Shown: positions 28,668 through 37,921 of the stretch, piece after piece
Layout: every line of letters begins with the position of its first letter
Position numbering within the stretch: the stretch's first letter is position 1
Source: Streptococcus uberis
Lineage (GTDB): Bacteria; Bacillota; Bacilli; Lactobacillales; Streptococcaceae
Length of the DNA stretch: 64,000 bases
NCBI RefSeq assembly: GCF_000785785.1
Contig: NZ_JRQN01000013.1
Location: 1-64,000 of the forward strand
Reading direction: 5' to 3'
Made by a program: the position numbers and the translations under genes
Notes under the pieces: generated by a model
Told to the model about the DNA's origin: nothing
What the model saw: only the letters and a program-made list of their open reading frames with translations
Databases searched by the model: none

Positions 28668-29383
28668 TCAGTGCAGTTGCCCTTTTTGTCCATAGTAGCA
28701 TTTGGCCCATGTTTTCGCAAATAATGTTTATCCATAATATACTTAGGAGCCGGTTCAACCCTTGGATTGATCTGCTCAGTTAAACGATTCATTTTAGCTA
28801 CTTCTTCTAAAACAACAGAATGATAGACTGCTTGTTCAGGTGTTTTACCCCAAGTAAATGGCCCATGATTTCGAACAACAATACCTGGAACAGCCAGGGG
28901 ATCTAAACCACGTTTAGCAAATTCCTCAATAATAACTTGACCGGTCTCTTTCTCATAGGCTGTTTCAACTTCTTGAGAAGACAAGGAGCGAGCACAAGGT
29001 ACTGGACCATAGAAATAGTCTGCATGTGTCGTTCCATAAAACGGTAAATCTCGACCAGCTTGTGCCCAACCAACAGCCTCAGTTGAGTGTGTGTGAACAA
29101 TACCACCAATTTCTGGCCAAGCTTTGTAAAGCTGTACATGGGTCGCTAAATCTGAAGAAGGATTTAAGTCTCCTTCAATAATATGACCATCTAAGTCAGT
29201 AACAACCATATTATCTGGCGTCAGTTGGTCGTAGTCAACACCAGAAGGTTTAATGACAATTCGGCCCAATTCACGACAAATTTCAGAAACGTTTCCCCAA
29301 GTAAATTTGACAAGATTGTGTTCTGGTAATGATTTATTTGCTTCACAGACACGTTGACGCATCTCACTTAACGTTTTGACCAT
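28668..29383 (-). CDS. ulaF: L-ribulose-5-phosphate 4-epimerase UlaF, C-terminus frameshifted
   Basis: Class II aldolase-family epimerase making D-xylulose 5-phosphate, the last step of ascorbate catabolism. Metal ligands appear in THSTEAV (HxH type) and VRNHGPFTWG. The visible frame runs on to 28631 with an odd basic tail; adding one T near 28697 restores the family ending KHGPNAYYGQKGQLH and 238 aa. It begins one base after the ulaE stop region, so it is the last gene of ulaABCDEF. Confidence 0.93.
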
Positions 29384-29384
29384 A

Positions 29385-30248
29385 TTACTTCAAACCTGCT
29401 TTCTCAATTAATGGGTAAAGAAACTCTTGTGCCTCTTTGATAGCTTGACGAGTCTCTTCAATAGTCTCACAATTTTCAGACCACATTTCAATTAAGAATG
29501 GCCCATTATAATTGCTCTTTTTAATGACTGCAAACATCTCTTCCCAATTAACACACCCTTGACCAAAAGGTACATCTCTAAATTGTCCCTTTGATTTCTC
29601 TGTTACTGGATAAGTATCCTTCAAATGAAGCGCTGCAATGGAACGGTGCCCATTATAAAATTCACTCCATAAGTCATTATGCCAGGCTGAAACATTTCCT
29701 GTATCTGGGTAAACAAATAGGTAAGGAGAGTCAATTTCCTTTTCAACAGCTAAATATTTTTCGATGGAGTTGATAAAAGGATCATCCATAATTTCAATAG
29801 CTAGAATGACTTGTGCTTCTTCAGCCCAGTCACAGGCTTGACGTAAGTTTTTAATAAACCGCGCACGTGTTTCCTGTGATTTTTCTTCATAATAAACGTC
29901 ATAACCAGCTAATTGTATCGTTCTTACCCCTAGGTCTTGAGCTAGTTCTATACATTTTTTCATTAAATCAAGAGATTTTGTTTCGCTTTCAAGATCATTT
30001 GATCCTAAAGGATAACGTCGATGACCTGAAAAACAAATAGTCGGAATTCGGATACCCGTCTGATAAATAGCCTTTACTAAATCTAAACGTTCTTCTTTGG
30101 TCCAATCTAACCTTGCTAGACGCTCATCTGACTCATCAACAGACATCTCAACAAAGTCAAAACCTAACTCTTTAGCAAATTCAAGTCGCTCTAACCAAGT
30201 AAACTGCTTTGGCGTTGCTTTTTCATAAATTCCAATTGGACGGCTCAT
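29385..30248 (-). CDS. ulaE: L-xylulose/3-keto-L-gulonate 5-phosphate 3-epimerase UlaE
   Basis: TIM-barrel isomerase of the xylose-isomerase-like AP-endonuclease-2 superfamily, 287 aa, converting L-xylulose 5-phosphate to L-ribulose 5-phosphate. Motifs: GIYEKATPKQFTWLERL, EIMDDPFINS (metal Glu), YPDTGNVSAW, LHLKDT. The ATG at 30248 follows ggtga and overlaps the end of ulaD by a few bases (the upstream gene stops at 30253), indicating tight coupling. Confidence 0.93.
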   Translation of the reverse strand: MSRPIGIYEKATPKQFTWLERLEFAKELGFDFVEMSVDESDERLARLDWTKEERLDLVKAIYQTGIRIPTICFSGHRRYPLGSNDLESETKSLDLMKKCIELAQDLGVRTIQLAGYDVYYEEKSQETRARFIKNLRQACDWAEEAQVILAIEIMDDPFINSIEKYLAVEKEIDSPYLFVYPDTGNVSAWHNDLWSEFYNGHRSIAALHLKDTYPVTEKSKGQFRDVPFGQGCVNWEEMFAVIKKSNYNGPFLIEMWSENCETIEETRQAIKEAQEFLYPLIEKAGLK

Positions 30249-30252
30249 CAGC

Positions 30253-30918
30253 TCACCCCCAAATACGTCTAATTTCGTCTTTAAAAGCACGCGCTGCTAC
30301 AGCTGGCTCTGCTGCTTCTGTAATGCCACGACCAGCAATAAAAGTGAAAACATCAACTCCTTCAAAGAGTGATAGGGTTGTGACATCTAATCCACCAGTA
30401 ACTGAAACACGGAAGCCCATGTCAATTAATTTCTTAACTTTTGTTAAGTCTTTTTCACCCCAAGTTTCACCAGCAAGTAGGGCATCACGTGATTGATGGT
30501 AGATTGCTTGTGAAATTCCCGCATCCAACCATAATTGAGCTTGCTCAAAAGTCCAATCACCATAGAGTTCTATTTGGATTTCTCCTCTATCACCACGGAC
30601 TTCTTTAATCGCTTTTAAAGCTGCTTCCATTGTAGGAATAGTTGCACAGCAAATACAAGTCATCCAATCCGCACCACGCATAGCATTATTTTTAGCAACA
30701 GTGCCACCAGCATCTGCGCACTTGGTGTCCGCCACAATAATCTTGTCAGGAAAAAGACTACGTAGAACCTCTACTAATTCACTTCCAACTTGAAGTAAAC
30801 AAACTGTTCCTGCTTCAATAACATCCACCTCATGACCCACTGAAACAGCTGCGCTAACAGCTCCTTGTAAATCAGAATGATCTAATGCAACTTGTAAATT
30901 TGGAATATGTTTAGACAT
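30253..30918 (-). CDS. ulaD: 3-keto-L-gulonate-6-phosphate decarboxylase UlaD
   Basis: 221-aa OMP-decarboxylase-fold enzyme that removes CO2 from 3-keto-L-gulonate 6-phosphate to give L-xylulose 5-phosphate. The family's IVADTKCADAGG (metal/proton residues D and K) and ELYGDWTFEQAQ segments are present. The longest frame starts 78 bases earlier, but an aggagg site lies upstream of the ATG at 30918, where family homology begins (SKHIPNLQVALDHSDL). Confidence 0.94.
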   Translation of the reverse strand: MSKHIPNLQVALDHSDLQGAVSAAVSVGHEVDVIEAGTVCLLQVGSELVEVLRSLFPDKIIVADTKCADAGGTVAKNNAMRGADWMTCICCATIPTMEAALKAIKEVRGDRGEIQIELYGDWTFEQAQLWLDAGISQAIYHQSRDALLAGETWGEKDLTKVKKLIDMGFRVSVTGGLDVTTLSLFEGVDVFTFIAGRGITEAAEPAVAARAFKDEIRRIWG

Positions 30919-31025
30919 GTTATTAATACCTCCTGTCACCATCATGATACTCTTAGGGGCTATTCCCCTTTTCGTCAGAACATCCACTTGTGACATCTTT
31001 CTATTTTTTCAATCTTATTTCCTGA

Positions 31026-31511
31026 TTAACTCTCTAAATCTAACCCTTCTAGATAAGGACTATTTTTAGATTCATCCACTAATGCAAGGACCTCTTCTTT
31101 TGTTTTACAATCTACCAACCGTTGGATAGAATTGTCTAAATCAAATAAGGCAATAATTTGAGGAATTGCAACAGATGTATGGATTGCTGAACTAGTTGCT
31201 GCTAATGCAAGGATAACTTGCGCCTCTTTTCCGTCAGAGAATGTGACGGGTTTGGTTAAGGTGATTAATGAAAAGGCATCTTTTTGAACGCCAGCTTCTG
31301 GTCTTGCATGAGGCATTGCCATACCAGGCATTAAGATATAATAGGGACCATATTCTTCAGTTGATTCAATAATTGCGTGATAATATTCTTCAGTAACTGC
31401 ACCACTCGCAATTAAGGGATCAACCGACAATTTGACAGCTTCTTGCCAAGTCTCTGCACTAAGTCCTAGTCGAATGGAATCATTTGCGATAAAAGTATGC
31501 TTTAAGTTCAT
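31026..31511 (-). CDS. ulaC: PTS ascorbate-specific EIIA component UlaC
   Basis: 161-aa EIIA of the mannitol/fructose-like fold. The phosphorylated histidine lies in MPHARPEAGV. Receives phosphate from HPr and passes it to UlaB. A hairpin (GAGTTGA/TCAACTC near 31593-31613) in the 128-base gap after ulaB may damp expression or protect mRNA. Confidence 0.93.
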   Translation of the reverse strand: MNLKHTFIANDSIRLGLSAETWQEAVKLSVDPLIASGAVTEEYYHAIIESTEEYGPYYILMPGMAMPHARPEAGVQKDAFSLITLTKPVTFSDGKEAQVILALAATSSAIHTSVAIPQIIALFDLDNSIQRLVDCKTKEEVLALVDESKNSPYLEGLDLES

Positions 31512-31639
31512 TTATATTCTTTTCTCTCTTTCTAAGCCAAAACCTGAGATTATCAAGAATTAGCCCTGCTTATCTATTCGTATTAAAGAGAAAGAGTTGA
31601 CTCTTGTTATCAACTCTTGTCTCTTCACTTTTGTGATAA

Positions 31640-31918
31640 TTATAAAACGGCTTGTAACTTTTCTTTTATTTCTTTATCATCCATCAAATTGTCTAAACCA
31701 ACTAAATGCCCTTTAGTACGTCCATCAAGTTCATGAATTAAGTGATTTGATGCTACAACAATATCATAGCCAGCTGCCAAACCTTTTGCTTCTCCAACAG
31801 AACAAGAAGCAGATTGGATATCTGTTACCCCTAATTGACGAAGGGCATTTTCAACTTTCATTTTAATCACCATTGATGATCCCATACCGTTTCCACAAGC
31901 TGTAAGAACTTTAACCAT
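31640..31918 (-). CDS. ulaB: PTS ascorbate-specific EIIB component UlaB
   Basis: 92-aa EIIB with the phosphocysteine loop TACGNGMGSS at residues 6-15. The ATG at 31918 follows aaggag; a longer frame upstream has no homology. Passes phosphate to ascorbate during transport by UlaA. Confidence 0.94.
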   Translation of the reverse strand: MVKVLTACGNGMGSSMVIKMKVENALRQLGVTDIQSASCSVGEAKGLAAGYDIVVASNHLIHELDGRTKGHLVGLDNLMDDKEIKEKLQAVL

Positions 31919-32067
31919 TGTATTCTCCTTTTTTGTCATAATATATTTAAGTTGATGTAATTGATTTATTAAAAATAGTGAGATAGGACAGACACTTTTG
32001 TTTAAGAATGCGGGCAATAATTACCCATTGTTCACTCTAAACTAAGCCCTTTCTCCATGATCAGATA

Positions 32068-33501
32068 TTATTGAGCCTCACCACGGTAGTAAGCTTCTTT
32101 ATCTTTAGCTTTTGCATATTGTAGTTGAGGAATAGCTAAGAAGAAGAGACAAACAAGCACATAGCCAATAATTCCAAGGTATTTGAAGATATATCCAAAA
32201 GCTAACCAAGGGAACTCAAAGTCAATATTTCCATGATAACCACCAGCTAAACCAAGTAAGCCTACTGCAACAGCTCCAAGGGCTACCTGAATAATACCTG
32301 AGATAAATGATAGGGCAACAGCTGCTTTCCAGCCACCACGTTTATCAGCATAGACAGCAATTGCTGCATTATCAAAGAATACTGGAACGAAACCTGTGAT
32401 AATTAGAATTGGATTTTTAAAGATAACAAGCAAAGCAATTGTTACTAACTGACCAATCAAACCAAAAGCAAACCCTGATAGTACTGCGTTTGATGAGCCA
32501 AATCCATAAGAAGCTGCAACGTCTACTGCTGGGAATGAGCCCGGTAGAAGTTTATTTGAAATGCCTTGGAAAGCATTAGTCAATTCAGCAACGAACATAC
32601 GAACACCTTGCATCAAGATAAAGAGATAAACTGAGAAGGTTAATGATGTTTGTAAGATATACATAAAGAAGGCTTGTTTAACTGGCACATAAGCTCCGGG
32701 TCCAATTAATTTAACATTTGACATGATTTCTGGTCCAAGGAGAGCTAAAATACCTCCAAAGAAGACAAGCATCAAAGTTGCAGATGCAACCACTGTATCA
32801 TGGAAAATGTTTAAGAAAGTTGGTAATTTCAAATTATCAAGATTTTCTTCTTTTTTACCAAATTTTGGAGCAATTTTATCAACAAACCAAATAGCAAATT
32901 GTTGTTGGTGACCAATGGCAAAGCCACCTCCACCAGTTAACCGTTGTGTTGCTTCAACAGTCATATTTGAACTGATAGCCCAGTAGAGACCACAGATAAT
33001 CCCGACAGCCCATGCACCAAATGCATTTTGGAATTGTGGGATAAGTAGAAGTACAAAGACTGAAATAGTCGCCGCTTGTTGTACCATGATGTGACCTGTG
33101 ATAAATAAGGTTCTAACTTTTGTAACCTTACGAAGGGCTACCAATAACAGATTGACTCCAAAACCGATTAACAATGCAGTTGTCGCAACGCTGATAAATC
33201 CCATGCCTTCCAATTTTGTATTGGCAGCAGCTAGTCCAAAATAAGGATCAATAACAGCAGCTTCTAATTTAAACTTCTCAGCTAAGGCAACTAAGATCGG
33301 ACGGAAAGTAGTAACCAAACCACCTGCTCCGACGTTTAAAATTAAATACCCAACTGTCGCTTTAATAAAGCCAGCAAACACCTCATGAATTGGTTTATTC
33401 AATAGCAGGTATCCAACTAAAACCAACAGACCTACAAAAAACGCTGGGTTCTGCAAAATATTTTGCGAGAACCAGTTTAGGGGAGCTAGGAAGAATTCCA
33501 T
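32068..33501 (-). CDS. ulaA: PTS ascorbate-specific EIIC permease UlaA
   Basis: 477-aa membrane permease of the L-ascorbate (SgaT/UlaA) PTS family with about eleven hydrophobic segments; conserved GGGGFAIGHQQQFA and FFDNAAIAVYADKRGGWKAA segments. Imports L-ascorbate as the 6-phosphate. First gene of ulaABCDEF, preceded by a promoter with the shared ula operator and a cre-like site, so both induction and carbon catabolite repression are expected. Confidence 0.95.
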   Translation of the reverse strand: MEFFLAPLNWFSQNILQNPAFFVGLLVLVGYLLLNKPIHEVFAGFIKATVGYLILNVGAGGLVTTFRPILVALAEKFKLEAAVIDPYFGLAAANTKLEGMGFISVATTALLIGFGVNLLLVALRKVTKVRTLFITGHIMVQQAATISVFVLLLIPQFQNAFGAWAVGIICGLYWAISSNMTVEATQRLTGGGGFAIGHQQQFAIWFVDKIAPKFGKKEENLDNLKLPTFLNIFHDTVVASATLMLVFFGGILALLGPEIMSNVKLIGPGAYVPVKQAFFMYILQTSLTFSVYLFILMQGVRMFVAELTNAFQGISNKLLPGSFPAVDVAASYGFGSSNAVLSGFAFGLIGQLVTIALLVIFKNPILIITGFVPVFFDNAAIAVYADKRGGWKAAVALSFISGIIQVALGAVAVGLLGLAGGYHGNIDFEFPWLAFGYIFKYLGIIGYVLVCLFFLAIPQLQYAKAKDKEAYYRGEAQ

Positions 33502-33547
33502 GACGACTACCTCTTTTCAAGTTATTAATTATTTTATTTACATATTC

Positions 33548-33606
33548 ATTATAATTTGTGTAAGCGTTTTAAAAAAGACCAAGTATCACACAGCCCAGTG
33601 TTCAAA
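33548..33606 (-). promoter_or_regulatory. ulaA promoter: shared operator, cre-like site and -10
   Basis: TATAAT (33548-33553 as ATTATA) is 17 bases from a T6 -35 (33571-33576), directly abutting the 34-base operator (33573-33606; core TCACACA...AGTGTTCA). Between -35 and -10 lies TGTAAGCGTTTTAA (33559-33572), a catabolite-responsive element with one mismatch to consensus. Confidence 0.78.
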
Positions 33607-33633
33607 ATTAGACTTAATGATTTTTAAGATAAG

Positions 33634-33670
33634 AAAAAGACAAACTATCAATGAGATAATTTGTCTTTTT
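33634..33670 (-). terminator. Terminator after the methyltransferase remnant
   Basis: AAAAAGACAAA / TTTGTCTTTTT stem with a 15-nt loop; serves the glycerate kinase transcript. Confidence 0.75.
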
Positions 33671-33687
33671 AACGAAGTAGTATTCGG

Positions 33688-34037
33688 TTATTCCATATAA
33701 AAATCAATTACAAAGAAACTACTACCTGTCTCTAAGGCGGAAATTAATTGGCCTAAGACACGGTCGACATCCGAGATATGATGTCAGACTAAGAAGACTC
33801 TGAAATTTTCTTCTGCGCTTGATCTAACATGGGCTGGCTGATATTAGCAATTATCCCCTGCTCAAAATGATTAACTAAGGCTATTGCTAAATTGCCCGTT
33901 CCCCCACCAAAATCTAAGAAGTGGTTTAGATGCTTATCACCTAGTCGTTCTGCAATAGCCTTGCTAAATTTATCAGCTAAAGCCAACTGACGCTCTGAGT
34001 CAAAAGTAGCTGCTTTCTCATTAAATCTATTAGCCAT
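33688..34037 (-). pseudogene. Class I SAM-dependent methyltransferase, internally deleted remnant
   Basis: The first 82 codons encode a methyltransferase start with the SAM-binding LDFGGGTGNLAIAL and the ISQPMLDQAQKKI segment, then a stop. In another frame 25 codons later comes HHISDVDRVLGQLISALETGSSFFVIDFYME, matching the later VLHHIxD and ID-F strands of the fold. Roughly 25-30 codons between are missing and a stop is present, so this is a true decay, not a one-base error. It follows glycerate kinase by 3 bases. Confidence 0.8.
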
Positions 34038-34040
34038 CCC

Positions 34041-35108
34041 TTACTCCCTCCAATAACGTGCCTTCATGATATTTGTCATGGTTCTTTCTAAGTTAGACAG
34101 GGTTTTCTCAGTAGACATGGCTTGATTGAGATCTAAAAATTCTCTTTGAATTGAGAAAGTTGCTGTGAATAGTTGATCCAGTTCTGGACTATCTTCAATG
34201 ACCCCACAAATTGCAATAGTTGGCTTGTTGAAGCTTTTAGCCAGTCGACTGATAGCTACCGGTACTTTCCCTGCCTGACTTTGCCCATCCAACTTTCCTT
34301 CACCAGTAATCACCAAATCCGTTCTCATGATTGACTCCTCTAGCCTAATCATTTGTGCAATGGTCTCAAATCCGGGTTTGATTTGCCCGCCAAGGACGGC
34401 AATGGCTGCGCCAAGTCCCCCAGCTGCACCTGCGCCAGCTATGGATTGCAAATCCATCCCCCTTTGCTCTTTAATTCTATTGGCAAAAGCGCAAGCTATA
34501 CTGTCCATTGCTGCAATTTCCTCTTGATTCCCACCTTTTTGCGGACCAAAGATTGGAGCAAAGCCATTTGGACCATAGTAAGGATTAGTCACATCAGCTA
34601 AGCCAATTAAGGTTAGCTGGCTAAAGTCAATGTCGGATTCCAGTTGACAAGTCTCAGGGTTAAAACCAAGACTTTTAAGGAAACCAAACCCACCATCAGA
34701 GGTACCCGTTCCACCCAATCCAATCAGAATTTCTTTACATCCACGCGACACAGCATCTTTGACTAGGGCTCCTAGCCCATAGCTACTTGCCTTAGCAAAG
34801 GTTTCTGGGCTTGGACTAATCTTGTCCAGGCCAATTACTTTAGCTGATTCAATAATAGCTGTTTGGTCAACTAGCAAGTAATCCGCCTGAATTTTTTGCC
34901 CCATCAAATCGACTGTTTGAACAGAAACTAATTGACCATCTAGATGGTCGTTTAAAGCATCAAGTGTCCCCTCGCCACCATCTGCAATAGTAAAAGTTTC
35001 AACCCAGGCTAAAGGCATTACTTTTTTGATTGCCGCTAAACTGGCTTGATTTAAGGCTTTTGAACTTGCTGATCCTTTGAAAGAATCAATGGCCAAGACT
35101 AACTTCAT
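34041..35108 (-). CDS. Glycerate kinase
   Basis: 355-aa GlxK-type kinase that phosphorylates D-glycerate. Conserved blocks: IDSFKGSASSKALNQA, IADGGEGTLDAL, GLGGTGTSDGGFGFL, LVITGEGKLDGQSQAGK. The ATG after a ggggg site is chosen, 45 bases inside the longest frame. It lies between leuS and the ula locus; glycerate may come from tartronate or serine pathways, but nothing in the neighbourhood proves the source. Confidence 0.92.
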   Translation of the reverse strand: MKLVLAIDSFKGSASSKALNQASLAAIKKVMPLAWVETFTIADGGEGTLDALNDHLDGQLVSVQTVDLMGQKIQADYLLVDQTAIIESAKVIGLDKISPSPETFAKASSYGLGALVKDAVSRGCKEILIGLGGTGTSDGGFGFLKSLGFNPETCQLESDIDFSQLTLIGLADVTNPYYGPNGFAPIFGPQKGGNQEEIAAMDSIACAFANRIKEQRGMDLQSIAGAGAAGGLGAAIAVLGGQIKPGFETIAQMIRLEESIMRTDLVITGEGKLDGQSQAGKVPVAISRLAKSFNKPTIAICGVIEDSPELDQLFTATFSIQREFLDLNQAMSTEKTLSNLERTMTNIMKARYWRE

Positions 35109-35143
35109 CTGGCTTCCCCCCTTGCTTGACTGGTCATTATAGC

Positions 35144-35168
35144 AAAAAAACACATGATGTGTTTTTTT
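35144..35168 (-). terminator. leuS terminator
   Basis: Near-perfect palindrome AAAAAAACACAT / ATGTGTTTTTTT, two bases after the leuS stop. Confidence 0.85.
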
Positions 35169-35170
35169 AC

Positions 35171-37671
35171 TTATTTTACAACAATGTTGACTAATTTGTT
35201 TGGTACAGCTATGACCTTAATGATTTCTTTACCAGCAATTTCAGCTTGGATTTTGTCATTTGATAAAGCGATAGCCTCTAATTGGTTTTTTGGTAAGTCT
35301 TTAGCAACAACTAACTTAGCCTTAACCCTACCTTTAATTTGAACAACAATTTCGACATCGTTTTCAACTAATTTTGACTCATCCCAAATTGGCCAAGCCT
35401 CATGCGTCAATGACTGACCGGAGCTTGTTAGGACTTGCCATAATTCTTCACCCAAGTGCGGTGCAAATGGTGCAATTAATTGGACAAAGCCTTTGGCATA
35501 GTCTATAAATAATTGATCTTCCTTGTTGGCTGCATTAACAAAAATCATCAACTGAGCAATGGCAGTATTAAACTTCAAACTGTCGATTTGTTCTGTTACT
35601 GCTTTGACTGTTTCGTGGTAAACCTTGTCAAGGGCTCCGCTATTGTCCGCAACAATCGTCTTGCTTGTAATCAAACGATAAACGCGATCAAGGAATTTAC
35701 GGCTTCCTTCAAGGCCTTCTTCTGACCATGCAATTGAGGCATCAAGTGGGCCCATGAACATTTCATAAACGCGAAGGGTATCCGCGCCGTATTGTTCAAC
35801 CACATCATCAGGATTAACAACATTTTTGAGTGATTTAGACATTTTAGCTGGTGCTTGTTCGAGCTCTTCACCTGTTTCAATGTTAAAGAATGAGCCATCA
35901 CGTTTTTCAACTTTGTCACTTGCAACAAGTGCACCACGGTGGTCACGGTAGCTTGTTCCTAAAATCATTCCTTGGTTAAAGAGTTTTTGGAATGGCTCTT
36001 TAGTTGGTACAACACCTAAATCATAGAGAACCTTGTGCCAGAAACGGGCATAAAGCAAGTGAAGAACGGCATGTTCTGCCCCACCAACATAGATATCAAC
36101 TGGTAGCCACTGTTTTAAAAGTTCTGAGTCAGCGATAGCTTGATCATTATGTGGGTCAATATAACGGAGGTAATACCAGCTTGACCCTGCCCATTGTGGC
36201 ATGGTATTGGTTTCACGACGGCCTTTGACACCATCTTCGCGAACAACTTCCAACCAGTCAGTTAGGTTGGCTAATGGTGATTCACCAGTTCCTGAAGGAC
36301 GAATATCTTTAGTTACAGGAAGAACCAATGGTAAGTCTTGTTCTGGAACCGCCGTTGATGTGCCATCCTCCCAATGGATAATTGGAATGGGTTCACCCCA
36401 ATAACGTTGGCGTGAAAATAGCCAGTCACGAAGACGGTAGGTAATTTTCTCATTACCAACTTGATTTTCTTCAAGCCAAGAAACCATTTTTTCAATAGCA
36501 TCAGCTTTTTCCAAGCCATTAAGGAATTCTGAATTGATATGCAGACCATCTTCTGTATAAGGTGCCTCTTGAACGTCACCACCTTCAAGAACAGGAATGA
36601 TGTCTAGGTTAAATTGTTTTGCAAATTCCCAATCACGTTCATCATGCGCTGGGACTGCATTATAGCCCCAGTACCGTAGCTAGCAAGGACATAGTCAGCA
36701 ATCCAGATTGGCATTTCTTTGCCATTAACAGGGTTAATGGCATAAGAACCAGTCCAAACACCTGTTTTTTCTTTAGCAAGATCTGTACGAGCTAAATCAG
36801 ATTTCAAACTTGCTTGACGTTTGTAGTCGGCTACTGCTTGTGCCTGTTCAGGACTTGTTATGGCTTCAACCATAGCATGTTCCGGTGCTAAGACAGCGTA
36901 AGTAGCTCCAAATAAAGTATCTGGACGAGTTGTAAAGACTGTAAAGTCTTGGTCTGAGTCTTTAACTTTAAAGGTAACATTTGCTCCTGTTGATTTACCA
37001 ATCCAGTTGCGCTGCATATCTTTAATTGATTCTGGCCAATCAACTTCTTCTAGATCTTCTAATAAGCGTTCAGCGTAAGCAGTGATTTTCAACATCCATT
37101 GGCGCATCGGCTTGCGCACAACTGGGTATCCTCCACGTTCAGAAGTACCATCTGGTAGCACTTCTTCATTGGCGATAGCAGTCCCTAATTCTTCCACCCA
37201 GTTGACCGCTACTTCAGCTTCATAGGCTAAACCTTTTTCATACAGCTTAGTAAAAATCCATTGTGTCCATTTGTAATAATTAGGATCCGTTGTATTGACT
37301 TCACGGTCCCAGTCATATGAGAAGCCGAGGGCGTTTATTTGGCGTTTGAAGTTAGCAATGTTCTCTGCTGTAAATTCAGCTGGGTCATTACCTGTATCCA
37401 TGGCATATTGCTCAGCAGGCAGTCCAAAAGCATCCCAACCCATTGGGTGAAGGACATTATAGCCTTGAGAACGTTTGAAGCGGCTCAAGATATCAGTCGC
37501 TGTGTAACCTTCTGGATGTCCTACGTGAAGCCCAGCTCCTGAAGGGTATGGGAACATGTCCAAAGCATAGAATTTTGGTTTGTTTTTGTCAGTTCCAGTT
37601 TTAAAACTTTGGTTAGCTGCCCAGTAGGCCTGCCATTTAGGTTCTATTTCTTTGTGATTATAAGTTGTCAT
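35171..37671 (-). CDS. leuS: Leucyl-tRNA synthetase, split by a one-base deletion
   Basis: Class I synthetase charging tRNA-Leu. HIGH-type motif [16 protein letters not shown] near residue 45, editing (CP1) domain residues with [12 protein letters not shown], and KMSKS in the C-terminal frame. The frame breaks near 36658: ATG-CAG should be ATG-GCA, restoring [22 protein letters not shown]; the full protein is then 833 aa, the typical length. The gene is essential, so the break almost certainly is a sequence error. The start at 37671 follows gggaga; the longest frame begins 69 bases earlier, upstream of the promoter. No T-box leader was found. Confidence 0.95.
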
Positions 37672-37703
37672 GTGAATTCTCCCATGTAAAAAGTCTAGTC
37701 TTC

Positions 37704-37712
37704 TTATTATAG
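37704..37712 (-). promoter_or_regulatory. leuS promoter, extended -10
   Basis: Minus strand TGCTATAAT about 35 bases before the leuS ATG. A weak TTTATT lies 17 bases upstream as -35. Confidence 0.55.
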
Positions 37713-37840
37713 CACGATTTAAGGCTTTAATAAATGACATATTTTTAAAACATAAGTTCCTATCTGAACTCGTCTCAGCTCTAAAAAAGAGAATTATCAG
37801 GCAAACCTAAACTGACTTATCACTAATAGAAAAACAAAAA

Positions 37841-37881
37841 AGATTGAAGAATCAGGCTATAACCAACCTATGCTTCAATCT
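37841..37881 (-). terminator. Terminator of the Lbp-like gene
   Basis: AGATTGAAG / CTTCAATCT with a T6 tail on the minus strand, about 40 bases past the restored stop. Confidence 0.7.
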
Positions 37882-37921
37882 CTGATGAGTTTTTACCTCA
37901 CCTTTGGTCAACAAACACGTT

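Noticed and set aside
35171..37671. Programmed frameshifting as the explanation for leuS, clpC or pbp2A breaks
   Set aside because: The sites lack a slippery heptamer with a downstream structure, differ from each other, and each is a simple run shortened by one.
37672..37790. T-box riboswitch upstream of leuS
   Set aside because: No T-box sequence (TGGNACCGCG), specifier hairpin or leader terminator; the promoter is ~35 bases from the start codon.
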